Source: Caloramator proteoclasticus DSM 10124 (GTDB lineage: Bacteria; Bacillota; Clostridia; Clostridiales; Caloramatoraceae). From it: a stretch of DNA of 56,916 nt. Positions 41,193-50,146 of this stretch are shown in pieces. Location of the stretch: the NCBI RefSeq assembly GCF_900129265.1, contig NZ_FQVG01000009.1:1-56916 (forward strand), given 5' to 3'. Every line of letters begins with the position of its first letter. The stretch's first letter is position 1. The notes below the pieces were generated by a model. It saw only the letters and a list, made by a program, of their open reading frames with translations. It had not been told where the DNA came from and ran no database searches. A program made the position numbers and the translations under genes.

Positions 41193-42207
41193 TTTTGAAA
41201 TTGAATTATCAAAGGTTTTAAATAGTGAATGTGCAATTTCTGATAAGGTTAGAGCATCAATAGATAATGCATATGAATCAATAAGAAAGAAAAATAAAAG
41301 AAAAAAATATTTTAAAAATACAATTGCTGCTGCTATGTGTTTACTTATGGTTTGTGCTATTCTGTCAAATGATGTAATAGCAAGTGTAATAAAATCATTT
41401 TTTAAATTTAACGATAAAGGTATTGAAACAGCTATTAATAATGGCTATATAAATAGGATAGAATCAGAAACAACTAATAATGATATATCAATAAAATTAC
41501 AAAGCTATTTTGCTGATTCTAATAAAATAGGTATTAGTTTTAAAATAAAAATTGAAGATTTATCATTATTAAAAGGAGATATAGAAAAAATATACTTAAG
41601 TTATAGCATTATCGATAAAAATGGTAATTATATTGGACAATCTGGTTATACTGAAGAAGAAAATTTAAATATAAAAAAATCAATCATATCAAGTGTAGAA
41701 GATAAATTTGAACTACTCGATTTAGAAAAAGGTGAAGTACAGTATGACATAATTCTTGAATCCTGCGATAGTTCTATACCTAAAATAGAAGAAGCAGTTA
41801 TAAAAGTAGATAAAGTTAATATATTATATAAAAATAATAAAACTTCAATAAAAGGTAACTGGACTTTAAAATTAATACAAAATAATTTGGAGTATGTTAA
41901 AGAATATAATTATAGTGCTTTAAACAGCATACCGAATATAGATATAGTTTCTATTAAGGCTGAGCCTACTTCACTTAATATTATCTTTAACGTAAATCAA
42001 GTATATGAAAATAAAGAGTTCCCTATAGACAATCTAATACTTATCGATGAAAATGGCAACGAATATAAAACAAATATCTGTTCTATGAATACTAATGACG
42101 GTAAAACTACAATATCCACTAATTTTAAAATAAGCTCTTACGAAGAACACAAATTGTTTAAACTAATAATACCTAATTATGGAGAAATAAAATTACAAAA
42201 AAAATAA
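41182..42207 (+). CDS. DUF4179-type membrane anti-sigma factor
   Basis: The 341-aa protein has a short cytoplasmic part (about 1-45) that would hold the sigma factor, one membrane helix (about 47-68, TIAAAMCLLMVCAILSNDVI) and a large extracytoplasmic beta-rich domain of DUF4179 type. It begins inside the sigma gene. The external domain probably senses an envelope signal. Its AT-rich codon use matches that of the sigma gene. Confidence 0.8.
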   Translation: MRYDFEIELSKVLNSECAISDKVRASIDNAYESIRKKNKRKKYFKNTIAAAMCLLMVCAILSNDVIASVIKSFFKFNDKGIETAINNGYINRIESETTNNDISIKLQSYFADSNKIGISFKIKIEDLSLLKGDIEKIYLSYSIIDKNGNYIGQSGYTEEENLNIKKSIISSVEDKFELLDLEKGEVQYDIILESCDSSIPKIEEAVIKVDKVNILYKNNKTSIKGNWTLKLIQNNLEYVKEYNYSALNSIPNIDIVSIKAEPTSLNIIFNVNQVYENKEFPIDNLILIDENGNEYKTNICSMNTNDGKTTISTNFKISSYEEHKLFKLIIPNYGEIKLQKK

Positions 42208-42218
42208 ATTAATAAAAA

Positions 42219-42253
42219 TAAGTGATATGACAACCATATCACTTATTTTTATG
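42219..42253. terminator. Terminator between the anti-sigma gene and the hydrolase
   Basis: AAATAAGTGATATG pairs with CATATCACTTATTT around a 5-base loop, flanked by A and T runs. It serves both convergent genes. Confidence 0.85.
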
Positions 42254-43171
42254 TGATTCAAGCCATATTAAAATATCCCTCATAACTTCATCACGGTTAA
42301 TTTCATTTAGCATCTCGTGTCTTCCATTTTTATAGAACTTATACTCTATATCCTTGATTCCTAATTTTTTATATCTTTCTATCAACCATATAATCGATTT
42401 ACACTTATTTCCTACTGGATCAAGTTCACCTGCAAAAATATAAATAGGTAAGTCCTTTGGTATTTTAGACATATTACAATTTTGATGTATCATCTTGAGT
42501 CCCTTTAAAAAGTCGTAAAAAAAGCTTGATGTAAATACAGTTCCACAAAATGGGTCATTTATGTATTTTTCTACCTCTTTTTCATCACTACTTAGCCAAT
42601 CAAAATTTGTTTTTGTGGGCTTAAATGATTTATTATAATTTCCAAAGGATAGTTTATTTAATAAGTTACTCTGCCACCTCTCACCTTTTCTTTTCATCTC
42701 AAGTTTTGCAATAAGTATTCCAAATTCCAATAAAAATCCCTGTTTACCTGCAGTTCCTGATAAAATTACTCCATCTATACTATCGCCATACTTTTGAATA
42801 TATCCCTGTGAAAGGAATGATCCCATACTATGTCCCATTAAATATACTGGAATATTAGCATATTCTTTTTTAATAATATCATTTAGTTGCTTCATATCCT
42901 CTATCATCCAGTAGAATCCATCTCTTCCTATATATCCGACATTTTCAATACATTTAGCTGTTTTACCGTGCCCCCTATGGTCATTTGCGTATACTACATA
43001 CCCTTCGTTAGTTATAAATTTTGCAAATCTCTCATATCTTGCAGCCGTTTCAGCCATTCCGTGTGCTATCTGAATTACACCTTTAATCCTTTTATCCTCA
43101 TCTGGAAGCCACTTGTAAGTATAAATTTCCACATTCTGCTTATCTTTAAATGTAAATTCCTCAATCCTCAC
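42239..43171 (-). CDS. Alpha/beta hydrolase (monoacylglycerol lipase/lysophospholipase type)
   Basis: The 310-aa protein has IAHGMAETAARYERFA (oxyanion region), YANDHRGHG, the nucleophile elbow GHSMGSFLSQGY (Ser about 114), FAGELDPVG with the acid, and KNGRHEMLNE with the His. These are hallmarks of the serine-aminopeptidase-like lipase family. No signal peptide is visible. An in-frame ATG lies at 43207, but GGAGGGGG directly precedes a GTG at 43171, which I prefer. The natural substrate is unknown. Confidence 0.82.
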   Translation of the reverse strand: MRIEEFTFKDKQNVEIYTYKWLPDEDKRIKGVIQIAHGMAETAARYERFAKFITNEGYVVYANDHRGHGKTAKCIENVGYIGRDGFYWMIEDMKQLNDIIKKEYANIPVYLMGHSMGSFLSQGYIQKYGDSIDGVILSGTAGKQGFLLEFGILIAKLEMKRKGERWQSNLLNKLSFGNYNKSFKPTKTNFDWLSSDEKEVEKYINDPFCGTVFTSSFFYDFLKGLKMIHQNCNMSKIPKDLPIYIFAGELDPVGNKCKSIIWLIERYKKLGIKDIEYKFYKNGRHEMLNEINRDEVMRDILIWLESHKNK

Positions 43172-43207
43172 ATTACCCCCTCCATCCCTTAATTTTATAA
43201 GGTACAT

Positions 43208-43520
43208 TTCTTGTTTTAGTTAAAAATTATTTAATATAAATTTATTTATATACTTTTATCAATATATATTCGTGTAAAAATTTATTATTCCTTCAATATA
43301 ATGAATTTTTATCTATTTATATTTTTGTTAATACTTTAATTTATAGCATATAAACTATCAAAAAATTCCTTCTCAGCTATAATTTTTAAATAAACTAAGA
43401 AGGAATCTATAATAAATTCTAAAAAAATACTATTTCAACTGTCTGATAAAATCATCCCAATCCTTTTTTCTTATTGTTTTTGTTGCATTATCATAAAAAC
43501 AAAATAAGCAGGATATGGAT
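43208..43520. other. Intergenic stretch with an orphan reading frame
   Basis: The stretch is AT-rich. On the minus strand a frame without a start codon, running past the end of the membrane-protein gene, encodes ISCLFCFYDNATKTI followed by RKKDWDDFIRQLK and a TAG at 43438-43436. This looks like the C-terminus of a lost gene or a frameshifted extension. AGCAGGATAT (43508-43517) and ATATCCTGCT (43551-43560) form a long-range inverted repeat over the stop of the 43521 gene and may act as its terminator. Confidence 0.4.
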
Positions 43521-44204
43521 TTAAGGTTTATATACTCCTCTATAACCTATATATCCTGCTAAAAGATATGCAATTGTCTTTGGTATCATCAATAATCCTA
43601 TCATTGGGTTTATATTATTAAAAAGTATTACAGGTATATAACAGGAGTAAGATACAAAAATCATAATACTTATCCATCTAAAGGTTATATCTTTAGCCTT
43701 TTGTGCATCAATATACATCAAAGAGGCAACACTTAAGCCTTGAACTGTAAGAGGGATATTTCTTATAATAGACCAAATATATGGCTGGTTTAAACTTGAC
43801 CAATTATTTTGAGGTAAAAATAAAATAAATATTCTTAAAATACCTAATGCTATTAAAAAATAGTGAAATATTCCAAACTCCTTGTTAAATCTATATCTCC
43901 AAACATATAGAAAAACAATGTAAAATAATGTTACCGTAATAGCTGTTGCTAAGGCACCATATCCAACTAATACTGAATACTTTTCTATTCCCCCTAACAT
44001 ATATGCATATGCTCTAAATCCAACGTGTCCTGTATCTCCAAGAGCAAGTAAAAAGAACGCTAAAAGCAAATATCCCCCCACTTTTTGCTGCTTATCTTGT
44101 AATTTTACTTTGTTTAATTTCATCTTTATAACCATTAACCATATTAAGAATAAATACGTAATATTGAATACTATCTCTGTCATACCTCTTAGGTTCTCTG
44201 ACAT
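43521..44204 (-). CDS. Multi-pass membrane protein of unknown function
   Basis: The 227-aa protein has about seven hydrophobic helices. Notable segments are LALGDTGHVGFRAYAY, FYIVFLYVWRYRFNKEFG and MIPKTIAYLLAGYIGYRG. I do not recognise a characterised family. GGGGGAGTTTT places the start at 44204 (MSENLRGM) rather than the in-frame ATG at 44219. It lies downstream of the ZIP transporter gene but is separated from it by a terminator. Confidence 0.6.
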   Translation of the reverse strand: MSENLRGMTEIVFNITYLFLIWLMVIKMKLNKVKLQDKQQKVGGYLLLAFFLLALGDTGHVGFRAYAYMLGGIEKYSVLVGYGALATAITVTLFYIVFLYVWRYRFNKEFGIFHYFLIALGILRIFILFLPQNNWSSLNQPYIWSIIRNIPLTVQGLSVASLMYIDAQKAKDITFRWISIMIFVSYSCYIPVILFNNINPMIGLLMIPKTIAYLLAGYIGYRGVYKP

Positions 44205-44334
44205 AAAACTCCCCCACAAAAATTTAATTCATATTATATAAATATTTACTAAACTCTTAATTAAGTACAGTCATTTTAAATTATTTCCCTAAATTAATAT
44301 GTTATAAGAGATACGAATGATCTTAAAATTAAAA

Positions 44335-44355
44335 AGTTGGGTATATATCCCAACT
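44335..44355 (-). terminator. Terminator after the ZIP transporter gene
   Basis: AGTTGGG pairs with CCCAACT around TATATAT. On the minus strand it exits into TTTTTAATTTT, 20 bp past the stop. Confidence 0.75.
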
Positions 44356-44374
44356 CTTATTACGTAATCATATT

Positions 44375-45175
44375 TTATCCTAAAGCCACATCTAAAAGCA
44401 TCATAACAGCAAATCCTACCATAGTTCCTAATGTGGCTATATGCGTATGTTCCCCTGCCTGTGATTCTGGAATAAGTTCCTCAACAACTACAAATATCAT
44501 TGCACCCGCTGCAAAGGATAATGCATAGGGTAATATACCCTTCATATAGACAACTAAAGATGCACCAATAACAGCTGCAATTGGCTCTACTACCCCAGAT
44601 GCCTGACCATACATAAAACTTTTAAATCGTGATAGTCCTTCTCTTCTAAGTGGAATAGAAACTGCTGCTCCCTCTGGAAAGTTTTGAAGCCCAATTCCTA
44701 TTGCAAGTGCAATCGCCCCTGCCAAATTAGCCGATACATCTCCATTATTTAAGGCACCAAAGGCAACTCCAACCGCAAGCCCTTCTGGAATGTTGTGCAG
44801 TGTTATAGCAAGTACAAGAAGTATACTTCTTTTTAAACTTGTCTTTATTCCCTCTGCCTCATCTGAAAACATATGTAGATGTGGCATAAACATATCTACT
44901 GCTCTTAAAAAGAAACCTCCTAATAAAAATCCTACAACAGCAGGAAGCCAAGGAATAATTCCCATATTCTCAGCCATTTCAATGGCTGGATTTAAAAGAG
45001 ACCAAAAGCTTGCAGCAATCATAACTCCTGCTGCAAATCCAAGCATTCCATCTAATACTTTTCTATTGAGTTCTTTAAATATAAAAACCATCCCAGACCC
45101 TAAAGCTGTTAAAAACCAAGTAAAAAGTGTCCCAAATAATGCTAATATTACTGGACTAAATTTAGAAAAACTCAT
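44375..45175 (-). CDS. ZIP-family metal transporter (GufA-like)
   Basis: The 266-aa protein has about eight helices. The metal-binding core is in helices 4 and 5: [17 protein letters not shown] and [17 protein letters not shown], each with the (H/Q)NxPEG motif, and a His-containing loop (MPHLHMF) comes before them. It should take up zinc or another divalent metal. GTGAGGTGAT precedes the ATG. It differs in subtype from the ZupT remnant at 38.9 kb. Confidence 0.9.
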   Translation of the reverse strand: MSFSKFSPVILALFGTLFTWFLTALGSGMVFIFKELNRKVLDGMLGFAAGVMIAASFWSLLNPAIEMAENMGIIPWLPAVVGFLLGGFFLRAVDMFMPHLHMFSDEAEGIKTSLKRSILLVLAITLHNIPEGLAVGVAFGALNNGDVSANLAGAIALAIGIGLQNFPEGAAVSIPLRREGLSRFKSFMYGQASGVVEPIAAVIGASLVVYMKGILPYALSFAAGAMIFVVVEELIPESQAGEHTHIATLGTMVGFAVMMLLDVALG

Positions 45176-45306
45176 TATATCACCTCACTAAAAGGAGATT
45201 AAATTTAGCATATTTTTGGGTAATTTTTATTAGAATTTAAAATATAAAATAATACAAAGTTATCAATAGACTTAATAATATTTTGAGTCTAAAAAATTTT
45301 ATATTT

Positions 45307-45469
45307 TTATCTGACTATATCCATATATACCCTTCCATCTTTAATCTCAACTATCCTATCAGCCTTTTCTGCTATTCTCCTATCGTGTGTTATCACTATA
45401 AACGTTGTACCCATTTTTTTATTAATATCCCTCATTATCTCATATACAGCTTCTGTAGATTCTGAATCT
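45307..45469 (-). pseudogene. C-terminal remnant of an ABC transporter ATPase (LolD/MacB type)
   Basis: The frame reads DSESTEAVYEIMRDINKKMG, then TTFIVITHDRRIAEKADRIV and EIKDGRVYMD before TAA. This is the D-loop to H-loop end of a LolD/YknY-like ATP-binding subunit. The Walker A, signature and Walker B regions are absent. The remnant begins exactly where the corrinoid-protein remnant ends, with AGTGAATAGATTCAG at the join, so a deletion or rearrangement fused two unrelated genes. Confidence 0.85.
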
Positions 45470-45557
45470 ATTCACTTAATAGATTTATTGCATACGCTAC
45501 TGCTGATTCTTTATCTTCTTTTTCTAAATATGACATCAACTTATCATAAAACTCCAT
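45468..45557 (-). pseudogene. N-terminal remnant resembling a corrinoid (B12-binding) protein
   Basis: A good ribosome binding site (AAAGAGGTG) and an ATG at 45557 open a 29-codon frame, MEFYDKLMSYLEKEDKESAV then AYAINLLSE, and a TAG at the junction. The helical start resembles the cap of methyltransferase corrinoid proteins, but the match is short. Together with the ABC remnant it fills the 543-bp gap 45176-45718, which otherwise holds only AT-rich spacer and a terminator. Confidence 0.6.
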
Positions 45558-45675
45558 AATAAACACCTCTTTAGAAAATTATTATTTGTTAATAATTATA
45601 TTACTTTATAAATATTATTTCAAGAAAAATAAGTTTTTAAATAATACATAAACAATATAAACGTTTCTATAAAAT

Positions 45676-45703
45676 AAAAAGCCTTGAAAAAACAAGGCTT
45701 TTT
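45676..45703 (-). terminator. Terminator after the DegV gene
   Basis: AAAAAGCCTTG pairs with CAAGGCTTTTT around a short A-rich loop, about 15 bp past the stop on the minus strand. Confidence 0.85.
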
Positions 45704-45718
45704 AACATATTATTGATA

Positions 45719-46576
45719 TTATCTCATATCCTTTTCAGTATAGTAAACAAACCCTATTGCACCTGGACCTACGTGTAGTCCAATTACAGGGCCAATATCT
45801 ACAATATCAGCTTTAACTCCAAGCTTTTCTTCTATCAATTTTGAAAGGTCTAATGCCTCTGAATAGCAATTGATATGATGAACAACTATTTCCTTAAGAC
45901 CATAAATAGAACTATCCTTAACCAACTTATCTATCATTGCAGATACAGCATTTTTCTTCGTTCTAACCTTAGTTAGAATTGCGGTTTTTCCATCCTCAAC
46001 TGTTAATATTGGAATAATCTTTAAAAGATTTCCTATAAGTGCTTTGGCACCACCTATTCTACCACCTTTTTTCAAATATTCAAGATTATCTGGGATAAAT
46101 AGGAATCTGCTTCGTCTTAAGTTTTGCTTAACTAATTCAACAACCTCATTTAGTGTTTTGCCTTCCTTTGCAGCTCTTGCACCAACTATTGCTGCAAAAC
46201 CAAGCTGCATACAATTTGACCTTGAATCAATAATTTCTATTTGGGCATCCTTATATTCTTCAAGCACCATATCTTTTACCATAAGTGCAGATGAATATGT
46301 GCCGCTCATTTCTGATGAAAGAAATATGCAAACAAGGCTATCTCCATTGGCTACAACCCTTTTCATTTCCTCTAACATTTCTCCGATGGAAGGCTGTGAA
46401 GACTTAGGTATTCCCTTTTCTTCCATCATACGATAAAAATCTTCATTATTGATATCAACTTCCTTCACACTCATATCATTCCAAGATACACTAAGTGAAA
46501 TTTTTTTGATGTCTAATTCTCTGCAGATTTCTTCACTTAAATAACTTGTACTATCCGTCAAAATTTTTACTGCCAT
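45719..46576 (-). CDS. DegV-family fatty-acid-binding protein
   Basis: The 285-aa protein starts KILTDSTSYLSEEICRELDI and has KSSQPSIGEMLEEM, LSSEMSGTYSSA and the C-terminal GPVIGLHVGPGAIGFVYY, all typical of DegV/FakB proteins that bind a fatty acid for phosphorylation by FakA. Several paralogues are usual in Clostridia, and FakA is not in the window. AGAGAGGATAAA precedes the ATG. Upstream, 46577-46788 is AT-rich with no recognisable gene. Confidence 0.92.
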   Translation of the reverse strand: MAVKILTDSTSYLSEEICRELDIKKISLSVSWNDMSVKEVDINNEDFYRMMEEKGIPKSSQPSIGEMLEEMKRVVANGDSLVCIFLSSEMSGTYSSALMVKDMVLEEYKDAQIEIIDSRSNCMQLGFAAIVGARAAKEGKTLNEVVELVKQNLRRSRFLFIPDNLEYLKKGGRIGGAKALIGNLLKIIPILTVEDGKTAILTKVRTKKNAVSAMIDKLVKDSSIYGLKEIVVHHINCYSEALDLSKLIEEKLGVKADIVDIGPVIGLHVGPGAIGFVYYTEKDMR

Positions 46577-46788
46577 TTTATCCTCTCTCTTCTTTTAAAA
46601 TAATGTTTTAATATAAATGTTTTTTTATATTTTATGTATATTTTAAAAAACTTTTAATAAATTTTTTCTTCTTGTTGAAATTTTACCACGCAGTCAAATT
46701 TTTTTCAATCTTTTAAAACTAACTATATATATGAACTATTTTCACACAAAAGTAAATACTACTTATTAATTTAATTAAGATAAAATAT

Positions 46789-46822
46789 AAAAGGACAGCT
46801 ATCATTAGCTAACTGCCCTTTT
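46789..46822 (-). terminator. Terminator after the esterase lipoprotein gene
   Basis: AAAAGG-CAG-TA and TAGC-A-CTG-CCTTTT arms pair imperfectly across 46789-46822. T-rich sequence follows on the minus-strand exit. Confidence 0.65.
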
Positions 46823-46862
46823 ATAATATATAATATTCAACAATTTATATGAATTTTAATAT

Positions 46863-47885
46863 TTACTTCATATACTTATCAAGGAATGCAAATACCTTAT
46901 CTAAATTACTCTTTTCTTCAAATTGTGGACCTCCATGTGATGCACCATCTAAAAGAACAAGTTCAACCTTATCTTTTCCTAAAACTGATTGTAATTTTTG
47001 TGCGAAATTAATTGATTGTTGTACTGGTACATTTGCATCTTGTGTCCCATGTTCTATAAAGAATGCTGGGTCGTCAGCTGATATATATGTTTCTGGGTTT
47101 GCCTTTGCAACAAGGTCTTTAGCTTCTGTGATTAGCTTTCCAATATATGCAGATTCAGGTGAAGATTCACTGCTTGTTTTCCCAAACCTTGGTGTTATGC
47201 CTGATTTCTCAAACTGGCTATCCATTTCTAAGAAATTAATTGGTCCAAACCAATCAACAACTGCAGTTACATCATCTGAAACATCTGCATATCCTAATGA
47301 AGTATCATAAAGTTCATTTGTACCTCCTGTAGTTCCTGCAATTGATGCCAAGTTTCCACCTGCTGAATCTCCCCAAAGTGCTATCTTATCAGGATTTAAA
47401 TTATATTTTGAAGCATTTTGCCTTATAAATCTTATTGCTGCCTTTATATCATTTACAGCTGCTGGGAATGTAGCCTCTCCTGATAATCTATAATCAACAG
47501 AAACAACTGCATATCCTCTATTTAATCCTTCAAACATAGCGGCTAAATCTCCACCTGTTTTATTTCCCATTTTAAATGCTCCGCCATGTATTGCAATGAT
47601 TACTGGGAATGGTCCATCCCCTTCATTTGGTAGATATATGTCTAATTTTTGGCTCTGTGACTTATTTGCATAAGCTATATCAAGATACTTTTTTGTGTAC
47701 TTTGATGTATCTAGAGATTGACCACCTAATCCTCCACCCATAGGTCTTCCTCCTTGTGGAGCTCCTTGTTGAGTTTGAGCTGTATTTGTATTATTTGTTG
47801 AATTGTTTTGTGATGTTTTAGCACAACCTACTAAAGTTGAAATTGTTAATACTAATCCTAATGTTAAAACAGTTAACTTTTTCAT
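46863..47885 (-). CDS. Lipoprotein alpha/beta hydrolase (BD-FAE-like esterase)
   Basis: The 340-aa protein has a lipoprotein signal (MKKLTVLTLGLVLTISTLVG with the lipobox Cys next). A low-complexity Asn/Gln/Thr/Gly linker follows (about 25-58) before an esterase domain with AIHGGAFKMG (oxyanion), WGDSAGGNLASIAG (Ser), HGTQDANVP (Asp) and GASHGG (His). It should be anchored on the outer face of the membrane and cleave esters, perhaps from polysaccharide or lipid. ATGGAGGTAATAAA precedes the ATG. It follows the two-component genes, but linkage is unproven. Confidence 0.88.
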   Translation of the reverse strand: MKKLTVLTLGLVLTISTLVGCAKTSQNNSTNNTNTAQTQQGAPQGGRPMGGGLGGQSLDTSKYTKKYLDIAYANKSQSQKLDIYLPNEGDGPFPVIIAIHGGAFKMGNKTGGDLAAMFEGLNRGYAVVSVDYRLSGEATFPAAVNDIKAAIRFIRQNASKYNLNPDKIALWGDSAGGNLASIAGTTGGTNELYDTSLGYADVSDDVTAVVDWFGPINFLEMDSQFEKSGITPRFGKTSSESSPESAYIGKLITEAKDLVAKANPETYISADDPAFFIEHGTQDANVPVQQSINFAQKLQSVLGKDKVELVLLDGASHGGPQFEEKSNLDKVFAFLDKYMK

Positions 47886-47983
47886 TTTATTACCTCCATT
47901 TTCTTATTGTTTTCCTCTTGATGTTTTAAGTATAAGATATAATTGTGGCAAAAAAATGGCGGTAATTTGATTTAAAAAGGAAT

Positions 47984-49409
47984 TTATTTTTTTATTCCTA
48001 TTGTAAAACTAAATTTAGTACCCTTTCCTATTGTAGACTCAACCCAAATTTTTTCATCTAATGCCTCTATTATTTGCTTTGCTATCGCAAGGCCTAATCC
48101 TGTACCCTGTGTTGTTCTGGATTTATCTACTTTGTAAAATCTTTCAAATATATATGGAATATCCTCCTTCTTAATCCCTTCCCCTGTATCTTCAACACTA
48201 ATGATTACCTTTTCATTATCTATATTTGAGGAAATAGTAACTACACCACCTTCTTGGGTAAATTTAAAAGCATTATCTAATAAAATAATCAAAACCTGTT
48301 CTATTCTTTCAGCATTTGTGTATGTTAAAGGCAAATTTTTTATATCATTTTTTAATTTTAATTCGATTCCCAAATCATCTGCAATACCAGCAAATTTTTG
48401 GTAAACTAAATTTATTAGTTTTGATATGTCTACTGTACTCTTTTCTAAATATGCATTACCTGATTGAAGTTTTGAAAGTTCTAACATATCATTTATTAAT
48501 CTTTGCAATCTTATAGACTCTGTCAGCATTATTTGATAGTATCTTTGTTTTTCTTGCTCATCATTAATCATTCCATCCAATAATGTTTCACTCATGGCTC
48601 TTAAAGAAGCTATTGGAGTTCTTAATTCGTGTGAAATATTAGCTACATACTCCCTCCTGGTTTTTTCAAGCCCCTCTGCCAACTTAGATGCTTCTTCTAA
48701 ATTAATAGCAAGAATATTAAAACTGTTTGCTAATTCTTCAACTTCTCCATATCCTTTTTCTTGTATCCTTACACTATAATCTCCCTGTGCCATTTTTTTT
48801 GCACTATAAGCCATATCTTTAAGTGGAATTATAAGTGGTTTTATAGAGAAATATAATAAGATTAATATTATAACTAATATCAATATACTCATAAATAAAA
48901 ATACCATATTAAATCCATTTAATGCAGATATATAATCACTAACAGGTTTTAATAAAAACACTCCCCCTATTATTTGTCCATCTTTTTTAATAGGTATTCC
49001 TAAAACAATGGATGTTCCTTCAATTGCTTCTAGATTGGTTATTTTTTTAATCTCCTCACCTGAAAAAACTTCATTCATAAATGGTTCTATTGACTTTTTT
49101 ATATTGTCTTCAAAATATGGTTCTTTATCTTCACCATATTCCTCAATTGATTTAAATGGATTCTCAAAAACATTCATCTCATTTTTATAAATATCATAAG
49201 CTTTCACAATAAAAGGTAATCTATTGAGATTAACATTACTTTTCCCTTTACTATTAATTTCATCAATTATGTTTTGTAATTCAGGTTTTAGTTCATCTAC
49301 TTTAATATTAATATAGTATTTTTCAATTACAAATCTACCTACAAACAAAGATATAGAAAAAACAATTACTAATATTAAAGTTATATTAATAAATAAAACT
49401 TTTTTTCAT
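47984..49409 (-). pseudogene. Sensor histidine kinase with a frameshift just after the start codon
   Basis: The readable body has an extracytoplasmic domain, a second membrane helix, HAMP (about 175-225 of the body), HisKA with SHELRTPIASLRAMSETLLDG and an HATPase with DTGEGIKKEDIPYIFERFYK and GTGLGLAIAKQI (PhoR/ResE type). The true ATG is at 49409, after GAGGTGCAAAG and overlapping the regulator's TGA as ATGA. After ATG there is a run of seven A's; six or nine would give MKKVLFINITLILVIVFSIS, the missing first membrane helix. As written, translation stops at codon 8. Slippage, mutation or a sequencing error are all possible. Confidence 0.8.
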
Positions 49410-50107
49410 CTTTGCACCTCAAATTTATATCCTACTCCATAAATAGATTTAATTCCCCAACTAACACCACTTTCAGGTAATTTTTTTCTTAACCTTTTTA
49501 TATGCGTATCTACTGCCCTTGTATCACCAAAATAATCATATCCCCATATTGTTGATAAAATTTGTTCTCTTGTAAATACTTTACCTATATTACTTGCAAG
49601 TAGATACAAAATCTCAATTTCTTTAGGTGTTGCATCTATAGGATGATTGTCTATTTCTATTGTATATTTTTCCAAATCTACAACTAAATTATCAACTTTA
49701 ACAACTTTCTTATTTTCTTTTATTTCTTTATTGTTTGCTTGATATCTCTTTAAAATAGTCTTTACCCTTGTAACAACTTCCCTTGGTGAAAATGGTTTTA
49801 CTACATAATCGTCAGCACCAATTTCAAGTCCAACAATTCTATCTATCTCCTCTCCCTTTGCAGTTAACATTAAGATTGGTACATCACTTATTTTTCTTAT
49901 CTCCTTACATACTTCCGTACCAAACATTTTAGGCATCATTATATCTAATATAACAAAATCAGGTTTTTCTTTTTTGAAAATTTCAAGTGCTTCCAATCCA
50001 TCAAAGGCTGAAGAATATGTCATACCTTCAGCCTTTATATAAGCACCAATTGTATCGTGAATGGCTTAATTATCATCACAAATTAAAATATGTATACTTT
50101 TTTCCAT
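49406..50107 (-). pseudogene. OmpR-family response regulator with an in-frame stop at codon 14
   Basis: From the ATG at 50107 (ribosome binding site GGAGAAGGG) the frame reads MEKSIHILICDDN, then TAA (50068-50066), then AIHDTIGAYIKAEG and continues cleanly. It includes the phosphorylation Asp in FVILDIMMPK, the LTAKGEEID region and a winged-helix output domain ending IKSIYGVGYKFE. The stop would be GAA in an intact gene, one base change. Restart at the ATG at 50023 would lose the acidic pocket (CDD). The kinase gene next to it is also broken, so the system may be inactive. Confidence 0.82.
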
Positions 50108-50146
50108 ACCCTTCTCCTTCTTGTTTTTTATAATTTCCAAACAATT

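Noticed and set aside
44790-45191. 133-codon plus-strand frame
   Set aside because: It is the reverse of the ZIP transporter gene and has no start signals or family features.
46849-47310. 153-codon plus-strand frame
   Set aside because: It is antisense to the esterase lipoprotein, whose lipobox, catalytic triad and ribosome binding site are clear.
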